The translations under genes and the position numbers were made by a program. This document shows positions 37,417 through 47,387 of a stretch of DNA of 64,000 nucleotides, one piece after another. The notes beneath the pieces were generated by a model. That model was not told where the DNA came from. It saw only the letters and a list, made by a program, of their open reading frames with translations, and did not search any database. Position 1 is the stretch's first letter; the number at the start of each line of letters is the position of its first letter. This DNA is from Paragyromitra xinjiangensis (lineage: Eukaryota > Ascomycota > Pezizomycetes > Pezizales > Discinaceae): NCBI GenBank assembly GCA_038503065.1, contig JBCAMK010000001.1, positions 1,798,001 through 1,862,000 of the forward strand. The letters are read 5' to 3'.

Positions 37417-40400
37417 AAAATTCAAGGTCGTTAGATAGTATCTATCATTGTTCAAGATATCACTTCAAGATTCTGCGACGTATTTTTCTCGGTGCTTGGG
37501 GTTTTGCTCGCCAAGCATGGCATACGAGAAATTTTAGGATGACGATAGGTGAATGTCGATCGCGAAAAGATAGCGAAATGGGGGTAACGTTCATCAATAG
37601 CCTCTGGGTCCCAGCAACTTGGCTCAAGCGCCATGCTACAGTTCTCCTAGCCCTAGAAACGAAACTTTGCATTAGTCTCGCATCCTCGTCAAGTATATAC
37701 CGAGCATACTAAGAGGTATGGAAGTATCGGTACCGGTTCCGAATTTACACCGAATCGTAGAATAAAGGGATTCTAACGTTAACGCCAATCAGCATGGATA
37801 TGCCCCAATTATTTGTTACCGGTGCAAGACAAAATTGACATAGGGATGTTCCTAAGACCGTAAAGTAGATTTGGCACCTGTCAGAGGCGACAAATTAGGT
37901 CTTTTGGGTATGCAGTCTCATGCGTGGGTCCCATGTTAGACAATGGTACGTATACGTATCCCGATAATGATGCTGGAAAAAAACTACGGAGCGCTTAATA
38001 CCCCATCAACCTTGAGACATGAACTTCAATGTAACTAGGTGGTTGGTTCGCAATAAATCCAATAGTAGAATGAATGTTCTGATCCGGGTAAAAGACCAAT
38101 GTGCAAGGGTATCTATGCCACAAACGGAGGTCTTGAATTAAACCTACTAATGAGAAAATATCGGTGAAACATCGTGGGGAAAACTTGGCGAGTTAAACTA
38201 TCAAAATCGATATCGGCAATGGCCGTAGCCGCCTTACCGCCGAATACCGAGTGACTTTTTGTGACTTCGCTAAGGATGCAGGAAAACCACAATTCTGTTC
38301 TCCAGCTCGGCGATGAGTTCACTAGAAAATTAATCCCGTTTATTTCCCCTTTATTTCGGTTGGCCGTTATCGTCTTAACCACGAAATGGCCGCAATTAAT
38401 TGCGCGCGCTTTTCCTCGACATACGTAGACCTCTTGATTTAATAGTGTATGTGCCGACGCGCCTTGCACCCGTCATCCGAAGTTAATTTGCATTGTTCAT
38501 ATATTATTCTTGGCATATCGAATTCAGATGCTGTTTGAACCCGTGTAACTCTCTAGCTTACTACCAAGCAACATCAGTCGGCCTTATTTTCTCCGAGTGC
38601 TCTACCCGCAATCAGAGATTCCTTTTGACTAGATGATACCACCTTAAAACTCCTGAAGGGCATTGAAGGAGGTAATATTTCATGAATATCTAGTCAACTT
38701 TCTCTGGGCACAATCGAAACCCCATTGGGGATTTTGATCGCATATTTTGCCCTGCCTACGCCTGACCCACAGACTCGAAACCAGAGGCTATGCCACAGCC
38801 CTTGATTAATGCACGCAGTATCTGTTCTTGAATGCACGTTCCAAGAGCACGACGTATTGAGGGTATTACTGGGCCCTAGCTTACAGCTATCGTTAGACTG
38901 TCAACCAAAGTGAGTCCCCTGACAGTTTAAAGAATAGAAAAACTACATCCTTCGTTGGTAACACTAGCTTGACTCTACATGTAGCTATAATAGATGACCA
39001 CCCCCTAGAAATTCAATCTACAACTACCCTTTGAACTACCAACCTACCACAGATGGATCTTGATGGCTGTTAATGTAGTAGTCCGGGCACGTTTCCTATT
39101 ATTCTCGTGTATACATAGGATCGCCTAGCTACAGACTTTGCAAATACTGTATAATCAGTAAGAGATACAAAAGAGCTCCGTCACTAATTGTCCCTAGCAA
39201 TAGCCTGGGGCTAGCATGAGGTTTCTCAGAGATGGCGCTTTCGACTTGTTAATTTTTTGTTCACTATCCGACATTTATAATCGCGAGGCTCAAAAAGGAG
39301 AAATTTTGAGCCAGCTTTTTCACGAAAGGTACGCATATCCGCTTGTTAAACCCATCTAACTTAATAACGCATCGTATGAACCAATAAATGTGGCGTGATT
39401 TCAAGTACGTATCAGAAAAAATCTGAGAGGGACTCTGCATAGATTTCATCATTTCCGTAAGCATGATAAGCTCCCTAGGTAATTATCTGATAGTCTTTCA
39501 ATTGCTGGCAACCCCACAAACACACCAAGACGTTCGGGGATCTAATTGCCCGAAAACCTGCTTCTTTTAATCTCATCCACCAAAATTCACTGAAAATCAT
39601 GCTCTATGTGTTCTCGGTGAGCGATTTTGAGGCCATTAGCTGCAAGGGAATCAGGATGGCTTCGTCGCCTTCAGGGGTGACTCTACACCCGAATAATGTT
39701 GGGCTTAGGGAGGTAATGGTAGTCAGCATTATGGATGATTAAACAGGAGGAGAGGGAACTTAGCTATAGGTTGGCTACCCCGCTGAGGCCTGGCCCGAAT
39801 CCTATTAGGGCCTATAACTAGTGGTGTGAAAAATTTGCTATTAAATACTGGCCAATATTCACTTGGCATTCTGGGTGACCACCCTGATACCTACCGGACC
39901 CACGAAATACCACAACTACAGTAGAACAACTAATACCTAAAGAGTTAGGATTGGCTCAAAGTATAGGGTAATTAAGACAATTCAGTCTCTTCGAACCCCA
40001 GCTTTAAGAAGCGCCAAAAACTATGCGTAATGGAATCTGGCGAGGCCTCCTACGATCTCCCCCGAATATTCCATTTCTCCAAAAACTTAGCCCAGCTGAG
40101 TTCCTTAGTGGGTTTTTTACTTTTGCGGCCGAAGATGCGCATCACTTGACTATTTTTAGAAATAAGCTAGACATAGGGCCACGTGTACTGATTTTTCTGC
40201 AGGAGGGGCTCATTAGAGGCCAGCAGTCCTGATTAAAGTATATTCTCTTTCTTAACTATATTTTTGGATATTTTATATGATAGATATTCTAGATCTCAGG
40301 AAGCTTTTTTATTACCTGGAAGATATCATGTCTTATGCTCATCAAATAACAAGTACTTATCTGAACTCATCTTAACAGAGAGATTAGAGACTTTGTGCAA

Positions 40401-40818
40401 ATGGATCCAGCCTTGATTTCTAGCAATTTGATTGGTGCCGATCAACTTCTGATTGGCCAAAACCAGGGCTGGCTCGAAAGCGTAAAGTCTCTATTAGCTT
40501 GAACATCACAGGTTAGTGCACGGCATACGGTAAGATCTACTGTGGTTAGCGATGAACGGGCCTGCATGTAGGTATAACTGTGTTTGTACATTACGACGAT
40601 GTGGTCGGATTGTAAAGTCTTAAATTCTTAGGACGAGCTTTAATGTGACTACACACAGCAATCAGATACACAATTTTATTCCGTCAAAAATACAGATAAC
40701 ACCCTAAATGCTTATACGAGAGAGCTTGTGCATTAATGGCTCAGAAGAATATTTAGTAAAAAGAGAGCGCATCAATATATATAGATGTAATGTTCAAGTT
40801 GGATGAGGTCCACAAAAC
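37417..40818. other. Gene-poor intergenic DNA (3.4 kb)
   Basis: The longest stretch without a supported gene in this half of the window. The part next to 37417 carries the pectate lyase promoter. A 118-codon minus-strand frame (38113..38469) shows no domain. No long repeats, tRNA or transposase remnants are visible. Confidence 0.45.
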
Positions 40819-40864
40819 GATAAGATTTCGGTGATAAATAAGCTAAGCGATAAGATAAGATAAG
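40819..40864. promoter_or_regulatory. Cluster of GATA motifs upstream of HIS1
   Basis: Five GATAA motifs within 46 bp (40819, 40833, 40849, 40854, 40859), the last three as a tandem GATAAGATAAGATAAG. They end about 100 bp before the HIS1 ATG. HGATAR is the binding site of fungal GATA factors such as AreA/Nit2, so nitrogen-dependent control is possible. Confidence 0.45.
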
Positions 40865-40964
40865 ATCAAAAATGCCCCACATTGCCCCTCATTCTTCTAC
40901 TTCTCAGGCTGCATTGTGTACGCAACAGTTCCCCTCTTTAGATACTCCCTTCGCTGCAAACAAC

Positions 40965-42290
40965 ATGGATCTAGTCAATCAGTAAGTATAGGCCCAATTC
41001 TGCATATCTGCAAGTATCTAGTATTGACTTTCTACAGCTTAAACGACCGTCTCCTCTTCGCAGTACCTAAGAGTTTGTTGATCTTTCCCACCCTCTCTGA
41101 GTCATTAGCCCTATTCTTCACTCACGGTCACTGCTAATAAAACCGCGACGGAAAATCAGAGGGTCGCCTTCATCAAAGCTGCTTGGATCTACTTCAGGGA
41201 TCTGACATTCAGTTTCACCGTCACTCGCGATTGGACATTGCGCTATGCCTAAACCTTCCCATAGCTCTTGTCTTTCTTCCAGCAGGGGACATCCCGCGCT
41301 TTGTTGGTGAAGGGAAAGTTGATCTTGGAATAACTGGCCGCGATCAGGTGGCAGAATCTCATGCGGATGTTGAAGAGATCCTGGATCTCGGATTCGGCAT
41401 GTGTAAGCTCCAGGTCCAAGTCCCCGAGGCGGGTGATTTCACCGACCCAAGACAATTGATCGGGAAGAACATTGTCACGAGCTTCACTGGTCTCTCTAGT
41501 ACCTATTTCTCCAAACTCGAAAGGGAGCAGAGGGAGACAGAGGGTGCAGCCAGCACGACAGCAACTTTGATTTCCGAAGAGATTTCCCGACCTACCAGTG
41601 CAATGGGGACGGCTGGGCTGAAAACTAAAATTAAGTATGTCGGTGGGAGTGTTGAAGCAGCTTGTGCTTTGGGCGTGGCAGATGGAATCGTGGATCTCGT
41701 TGGTATGTCCTCCCTTGCTATAACGTAACTTCCCAGTCGGGGCTGACATTCCCATACACAGAATCTGGTGAAACCATGAAGGCAGCAGGGCTAAAACCGA
41801 TTGCCACCGTTCTGGAGACCACTGCTATACTGATAAAATCTAAGCACCCATCAAATCTCCAACTTGTCAAGACTATCGAATCCAGGATACGCGGTGTCAT
41901 CAGTAAGTCCCCACAACATTATTTTACCCTTACCAATCACTAATATAAAATCCTCAAACATATAGCGGCCAAAAAATATGTGCTCTGCACTTATAATGTT
42001 CCCCGAAGTAAGCTTGAAACAGTTAAGGGGATCACTCCAGGTAAACGCGCCCCTAGTGTTACCGTGCTTGAGGAAGAAGGCTGGGTTGCAGTATCAGTCA
42101 TGGTAGAAAAGCGTATGATTGCCAGTATTATGGACAGGTAAGTTCAGCCAGCTTCATGCCCCTCTACCCCTAGAAATAATCAGGCAGTCACTTAAACGTT
42201 TGATTCTCTAGTCTCGAAGAGGTTGGTGCAACTGATATCCTGGTCACGAATATCGCAAATTCGAGATCGGCACCGGAGCCATTGGCGTAG
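40965..42290 (+). CDS. HIS1: ATP phosphoribosyltransferase (HisG type)
   Basis: Six exons (40965..40981, 41038..41072, 41160..41702, 41762..41902, 41966..42137, 42212..42290) give 328 residues. The two tiny first exons (17 and 35 bases) rebuild MDLVNHLNDRLLFAVPKKGR. Signatures include DIPRFVGEGKVDLGITGRDQ, YVGGSVEAACALGVADGIVD and ESGETMKAAGLKPI. The C-terminal region (YNVPRSKLETVKGITPGKRA, EEEGWVAVSVMVEK) is the regulatory ACT-like domain of the long-form enzyme, which binds histidine for feedback inhibition. The enzyme joins ATP and PRPP in the first committed step of histidine synthesis. Family length is about 300 residues, so the protein is complete. Intron 2 holds a consensus cross-pathway-control site, and a GATA cluster lies upstream. 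Confidence 0.95.
41098..41104. promoter_or_regulatory. Gcn4/CpcA-type site TGAGTCA inside HIS1 intron 2
   Basis: A perfect TGAGTCA (cross-pathway control element) lies 133 bp after the HIS1 ATG in intron 2. Histidine genes are classic targets of Gcn4/CpcA/Cpc1 in fungi, which makes this more plausible than a random 7-mer. Its intronic position is unusual. Confidence 0.4.
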
Positions 42291-42926
42291 GTATTTTGAC
42301 CTATTAACCACATCTAGGTCTCAATTTTGCTGGATCTTATGTCAAAAGAGCTTTTGTTGCAGTAATTTTTTGTCTACTGGGGCAGCTTTTTCATATTCTT
42401 GAATTATATATTAAAAAAATAAATAGATAGAGCGTGGTTGTGAATCTAGCATTCTACCTTAGAAACAAGCATTTAAATCTCGGCTGAGCGTTATGAAGTT
42501 GAGATAAGGGTTTGATAAACCACCTTTCCCCTCTCATTTCATTATTCATTTGAAAATTTTTACGTACGCCCATCCACCATCGCCCCTTCCCCTGTAAGAC
42601 GGCAGTTGGTAAGTGGGGCCTTCATTGCGCAAAAGCAAGGTGAGACAATTCACAAAATCTCACTCGAGGGCAAGCCGCACATGCACGTCATCGTAGATTT
42701 TGTCAAGCACGCGGTTGCGACAACTTCCACTTATTCAACGCTTTCAACCGATCTCCGTGCCTTTTCACATTTTCCACCCACACACTAAAACAACACTGCT
42801 CTGATTTGCCTGTTTCCGAGTCCCGTTATGACTGGTTCACGAAGCCTTGGCGTAGGCTGAGAAAAGAACCCCGCCGACTCTCCGTCCCCGCCCCCGCCTC
42901 AATTCGATTTACCATCAATCCATCTC
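42291..42926. other. Intergenic between HIS1 and the next plus-strand gene
   Basis: About 640 bp. It should contain the HIS1 3' UTR and the promoter of the basic-protein gene; nothing else is visible. Confidence 0.5.
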
Positions 42927-43469
42927 ATGGCCAACTCCAAAGACCAAATTCTCAGGCGTCTAGGAATCTCCGAAGGCGCATATTCCCAGATCCGAGTGAG
43001 TGTCTCTCCTCTGTCGAGGCTACCGACTCGTTTTCTCGGTTTTCGCTGACAGCTTTAGTAGGAGTTTCTACGGAAAAACGTTGATTGGACTGCTTTCGCC
43101 GGTGGTTACGAGGGCTTCACTGCCCTCCCGGAGGAGAATCTGGCAAACCTTAAGCAGAAGTTGATCAGGCGGTTCCCGGCGCTCGACGGCAAAGACGACG
43201 AGATTGTCTGGATCATCAAGCGACGCTACAGAAACCACCAAACTATCAAGAAGCGGAAAGAGAAGCGAGCTAGCCGTCTGACATTCCTAAGCTTCTTATG
43301 TGCCTTTCGTCAAAGGCAACAGAACACCAAACTGACTTTTTCTCTTCCAGGGCTCATCGGAGAACGCAAGGGTGACGAAATCCGCATCGTTGATGAGGCA
43401 CGAACTCGCGATAGTCACATAGATAAACGACGCGTAGCCAGTATCAACTACCTGCTAAATCCATCATGA
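42927..43469 (+). CDS. Unrecognised small basic protein
   Basis: Two exons (42927..42995, 43062..43469) give 158 residues starting MANSKDQILRRLGISEGAYS. The intron (42996..43061) has GTGAGT and TAG ends and joins SQIR to EFLRKNVDWTAF. The middle (NLKQKLIRRFPALDGKDDEI) is followed by a strongly basic stretch IIKRRYRNHQTIKKRKEKR. I do not recognise the family. The basic stretch could bind nucleic acid or be a nuclear signal. A good acceptor-like TTTTTCTCTTCCAG before 43350 suggests that a second intron may remove part of the 43285-43350 region, which reads as low-quality coding (LTFLSFLCAFRQRQQ). The C-terminal part is therefore uncertain. The coding-like N-terminal half and the clean splice support a real gene. 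Confidence 0.6.
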
Positions 43470-44285
43470 TACTCGCTTTCGGCTAGCCGAGAATCGTGGA
43501 GGGGGATTTTGGAGATCTGCGGGACAAAAAAACAAAAAAAAATACGAATCAATAAGTTGGCACAATTTAGAGTCCTTATACCCAAAGCCACTTCTGGCTA
43601 GTGAATACATGATATCAGCTACTTGTAAAAAACTCAAGGCGTTTAGCTATTCTCATGATATTTTGTTGTCAGGAGAAAACCATATACCTCATGTGGCCAC
43701 ACTATTTTGTAAGATTTTATGGCTCTTAACATCGCGATGGGGAGGTTGGGGTAATAATAGTTCCGTAGAATCAAAAAAGTCACTTCCATGCGTTATTATG
43801 CGGGTATGATACGAATCCATTGCATTAGTTAGGTTGATGCAATTTCTCGAATCAGACTCCGCCCCTTGGACGGGCTCGATTGAAATATCTCTAATACGTA
43901 TTGAGTCTGGGGCTGCCTAGGCCTGCCACAATGTACATGTTCACGTGAACTTTCAAAACCTATAAACTTCGAGATAACTTTTATTAAAAGTTCGATGGAA
44001 GGCAACTGAATCGAGATGAAGAATTCAAGAGCCGGATCGATCATTCAGAAATAAAATACACATGATTTTCCGCTTCCGCGTTCATAGAAATCCTGGTATT
44101 CGGGGGGTAATACGAGGGGGAGGGTAGTACTATTTTTTTTTTTTCAGCCTCAAGAGCCGGGGAAAGTCGATTTTAAAAAGTTGCAGCCGATGGGCCGGTT
44201 CAGAAGCGCTGCTTTCACAATTTTACTCTCTCAAATATTACAGACTGTCCATCTCTACCCCCGAACTTCAGTCTTGACACATATC
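43470..44285. other. Intergenic, no gene seen
   Basis: About 0.8 kb. Contains a 12-base palindrome GTTCACGTGAAC near 43938 and a poly-T tract near 44132-44144. No coding region is supported. Confidence 0.45.
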
Positions 44286-44326
44286 CTGTTGTCTGCTTCC
44301 TAGCACATGCGCATAGGAGACAACAG
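44286..44326. repeat. Inverted repeat able to form a hairpin
   Basis: CTGTTGTCT (44286-44294) and AGACAACAG (44318-44326) are perfect inverted 9-mers, and inside them CCTA and TAGG extend the stem after a 4-base bulge, leaving a loop of about 11 bases. No gene adjoins it. Confidence 0.45.
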
Positions 44327-46064
44327 AAATTTGCAAAGATGAAAGCCTATATCTCAGATCTTGCTCTTTGATGTAATTTGCCCGCCGCTTTAGATCGGAT
44401 TGGTTGGTCTCGTTAGTCAAACGATCTCTCCCCGCCTAACGGATGCTAATATCCCCCGTTAGACTACAAGCCCCACTACCGAACTTTAAGTGCTGCGCTT
44501 GCAACCTCGGTGTGGTTGTCCTGAGTATCTAACGAAATCCAGCTTAAGCCTCCTCTCTGCCCCTCTTTTCAGAAGAGTCTATGAAGAAGGACTTTAAGCC
44601 CAGTAATTAATAGATTTTAATCCGAATTACCTTATTCTTATAAAGTGCTGAGATAGATACTCCCGGGAGCTAGCTTTTCATGCCAACACTAGCAGTTGAA
44701 GGTGAGGGATACTGGCTTAACATATGCCACTCTCGTAATTGTAGCCTACCCCGGTACGCTGGCTCACGTTTGCAAGTAACCCAGCAGCAGTAAAATGACA
44801 GCCAAAAACGATAGGGGGCCTTCTCTGGCTGGTCTTTGACAATTGTATTTTAACGCAGAAATAGTATAGTTATGCAAAACCTGCCCATTAAACCAAACTA
44901 CATATGTACCCACCACTCGCCATGTCGGCCAGTTCCATTAGGTATTGATGATCCACCGCTAGCCTACCCGCAGATAGGCGCGGATAGCAGAAACCCGAAT
45001 CACAGTCGAGTCGCTTCCATAGCTATATTCTTGAGAGATGAAGGAGCAGTAACTTTGTGGAAGCCAGCCGCATTTACTAATGCCTAAGTCGATACCACCA
45101 ATCAAAAGACAGATAGAATACATAGTGCTCGGGTATTGAAGATGCCGTATTATTAGGCTTATAGAATTAGTGATTTGTGATATTGGTGGGTGCAACATCA
45201 GGAATTTTAAAGGTTTAGGAACTCTAGCTTTCAGCAGCTCTGTTCAGCACTCCCGATAACATCGACAGCGTACTTGTGTCACTAACAAACCCTAGACGAA
45301 GCAGATAGTCGACTCAATCGAGAATATGGTAACCGTTTGCTTGCTGAAATTTTCAAATGGATCTCCTTTTTGACCTCGATGCAGTGTTTTGTTATTTGGT
45401 AGGTTGTTTGTGACCTTTGATCAATACTGAGAATCTCCCCTCAGGTCGAAGCAATGGAGTTGATAGTAAATTGCTGGGGCAGAAGAATTTTGGGTGGGGA
45501 ATCTGGGATACGAGAGACGTGTGGAGAGAAAGAGAAGTGGAGAGTGATGTGGCTTCAAGAGCTGAGGGCTTGGTTAAAGATTGCTTTATTATCTAATCTA
45601 ACAAGATCAGAAGATCCATCATGCTTAGATTCCGCAAGGTCTTAGGAACGAACAATTGTAGTAGCCAATGCAGCGGAAATATATACTACTAGTTGGTGAA
45701 ACAGCTTACAGCTTACCGACCTTAGTCTCGCAACATTATTAATTCGTCCCAAAATAAGGGTCCTCTTATCGATTTTACCATAAATCCACCCACAGAACCT
45801 TTTTTGCGTGCAAAAAGGCCTAATAGATCATACCAGACCACCCGGCTACATTAGATCAGGGAGCCACGACTTTACGCAAACATTATTCAGAGGAAATACT
45901 TTCTTTTTTTTTCCCTACATACAATCGTATCCCTTTGAAAGAAAAAAAAAACCTCAGAAACTTTTGGCATTCTTCGTCACATCATAACAGGGATCGGCCT
46001 CTCAGGAAAATAAATCCAGAACCTTTACCCTGATCAATGGTCTGGTACATCTGCCTCAATTCCT
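44327..46064. other. Gene-poor intergenic DNA
   Basis: About 1.7 kb with no supported gene. The end next to 46064 is the eL22 3' UTR. Confidence 0.5.
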
Positions 46065-46683
46065 CTAGTCTTCGTCTTCGTCATCGCCGTCATTGACAAC
46101 GTTGAAGAAGCGGAGCTCGTAGACGCCCTTGCTAGTAGAGACGACACGAAGCCAATCGCGGAGTAGGTTCTTCTTGAGGAACTTCTTTGTCCTATTTATC
46201 TCATAAGGCATAAGAATTTGGCAACAGAAATGTCCCGGGAACGTTATGGCACTTACAGGTACTTCAGGTATCTCCCCGAGAACTGGGTGTGAGCAATCAC
46301 TACTACCTTCCCATCACCCTCCTGAGAGATCTGGACAGTATCACCGAGGTTTCCGACGCGGCCGTCAACCTTAATTTTATCGTGAAGAAACTTCTCGAAT
46401 GCGCTGACGTCAAAGATCTTATCGGAAGCGGGCTGGGACGCATTGATGATGAACTGAAGACCGAAACTATTAGCTGGTTCCAAGGAGGTAATAGCAGACC
46501 CTTTTACCTTCTGCGTCACCTTTTCCGGCTTTCCTCCCTTCTTGCCCTTGGCTGCAGATTTCTATATCCCAAAACAAACACTCAGCCTACTGATCAAAAA
46601 TCACCAGCTAACCCACAAGAGCAGGCGTGGTTGTGACCAGCAAAGCGGTGTGGGGTCGATATACATACGGTGTTGGGGGCCAT
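46065..46683 (-). CDS. RPL22: 60S ribosomal protein eL22
   Basis: Three exons (46683..46669, 46561..46257, 46191..46065) give 148 residues. The first exon codes only MAPNT, a common arrangement for fungal ribosomal protein genes, with a 107-bp first intron. A basic N-terminal tail ([20 protein letters not shown]) is followed by the eL22 core: [68 protein letters not shown]. The C-terminus is an acidic tail NDGDDEDED, typical of the family. It is a component of the large ribosomal subunit near the exit tunnel. The protein is slightly longer than yeast or animal eL22 because of the N-terminal tail. Confidence 0.95.
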
Positions 46684-47016
46684 TGGAATTAATTTTTATT
46701 GAAGATGCGCAAAGAGGTTTAGATATCCTGCGCGTTGTAAGAGGGTCGATGGGCGTGATTGTCGAGTGATGCCGCTGATGGATGGTGGAATAGAGAAAGT
46801 TATCGTAAACTTTCCTGCCAAGCCCACCAAAACTCAGCAGTCACAGAGGGCTTGCCCCGTAGCAAGGGAGGGTAATTGCTTCACTTAGCTTAACTCCTAC
46901 AAAAATTAACTACTACCTGTATCCAATAGCATAGCTCCCTACTCTTTAGGACCTAATTAGGATAACACCTGCCCAATCCTTTCGCTTATTGCGAAGACCA
47001 TATTACAGTGCGATCG
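46684..47016. promoter_or_regulatory. eL22 upstream region
   Basis: 333 bp upstream of the eL22 ATG, ending at the palindromic element. It should carry the eL22 promoter; no specific ribosomal-gene motif was recognised. Confidence 0.4.
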
Positions 47017-47164
47017 CCTATAAGGGTTCGGGTTACATGGATACCCACCCCATAAGGATATGTATTCCAGTCCCACTGGATCATTTTGGGTGCAATAGGC
47101 CTTTTCACCCAAGAATATTCGCTTTATAATTGTATGAGATTATTCCTACTCCATATCCTTATAG
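47017..47164. mobile_element. Short palindromic MITE-like element C (about 148 bp)
   Basis: Begins CCTATAAGGGTTCGGGTTAC and ends CCATATCCTTATAGC, with inverted ends CTATAAGG/CCTTATAG. Its left 48 bp align with the element at 35703. An inner segment CCCATAAGGATATG repeats the terminal motif, so the unit is internally palindromic. No coding capacity. It sits about 135 bp from the tRNA gene. Confidence 0.5.
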
Positions 47165-47277
47165 CAACTGTGCTGTATCACCGGTTACTACGATAGCCGT
47201 TCTATACTGGGAATGGCAAGCTTTTTTGACAGAGGGTTCACAAAGGATGCGCAGAGAAGACAAAAATCTAAAAGGAG

Positions 47278-47284
47278 AAAAAAA
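47278..47284 (-). terminator. RNA polymerase III terminator of tRNA-Arg
   Basis: Seven consecutive T on the minus strand, 16 bases after the tRNA 3' end; this is the usual pol III stop signal. Confidence 0.8.
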
Positions 47285-47299
47285 TATCACTCACACTTT

Positions 47300-47387
47300 G
47301 ATCGCACCAGGGGTCGAACCTGGAATCTCTTGATTCAGCTACCCAAAGATTTCGTAGTCAAGCGCCTTGCCATTGGGCCATGCGACC
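47300..47387 (-). tRNA. tRNA-Arg (anticodon ACG) with 17-base intron
   Basis: The minus strand folds as a cloverleaf. The acceptor GGTCGCA pairs with TGCGATC. A D-arm is followed by anticodon stem CTTGA/TCAAG around CTACGAA, and T-arm CCAGG-TTCGACC-CCTGG. The anticodon ACG is at 47355..47353 and would be edited to ICG to read CGN codons. A 17-base intron (47351..47335) begins one base 3' of the anticodon, the canonical position. The mature tRNA is 71 bases before CCA addition. The intron requires the tRNA splicing endonuclease. Confidence 0.95.

Noticed and set aside
38113..38469. 118-codon minus-strand frame
   Set aside because: Not family-like and no promoter or splice support; length is within chance for this much intergenic DNA.
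47130..47333. 67-codon plus-strand frame
   Set aside because: It runs across a palindromic element and into the tRNA-Arg gene.
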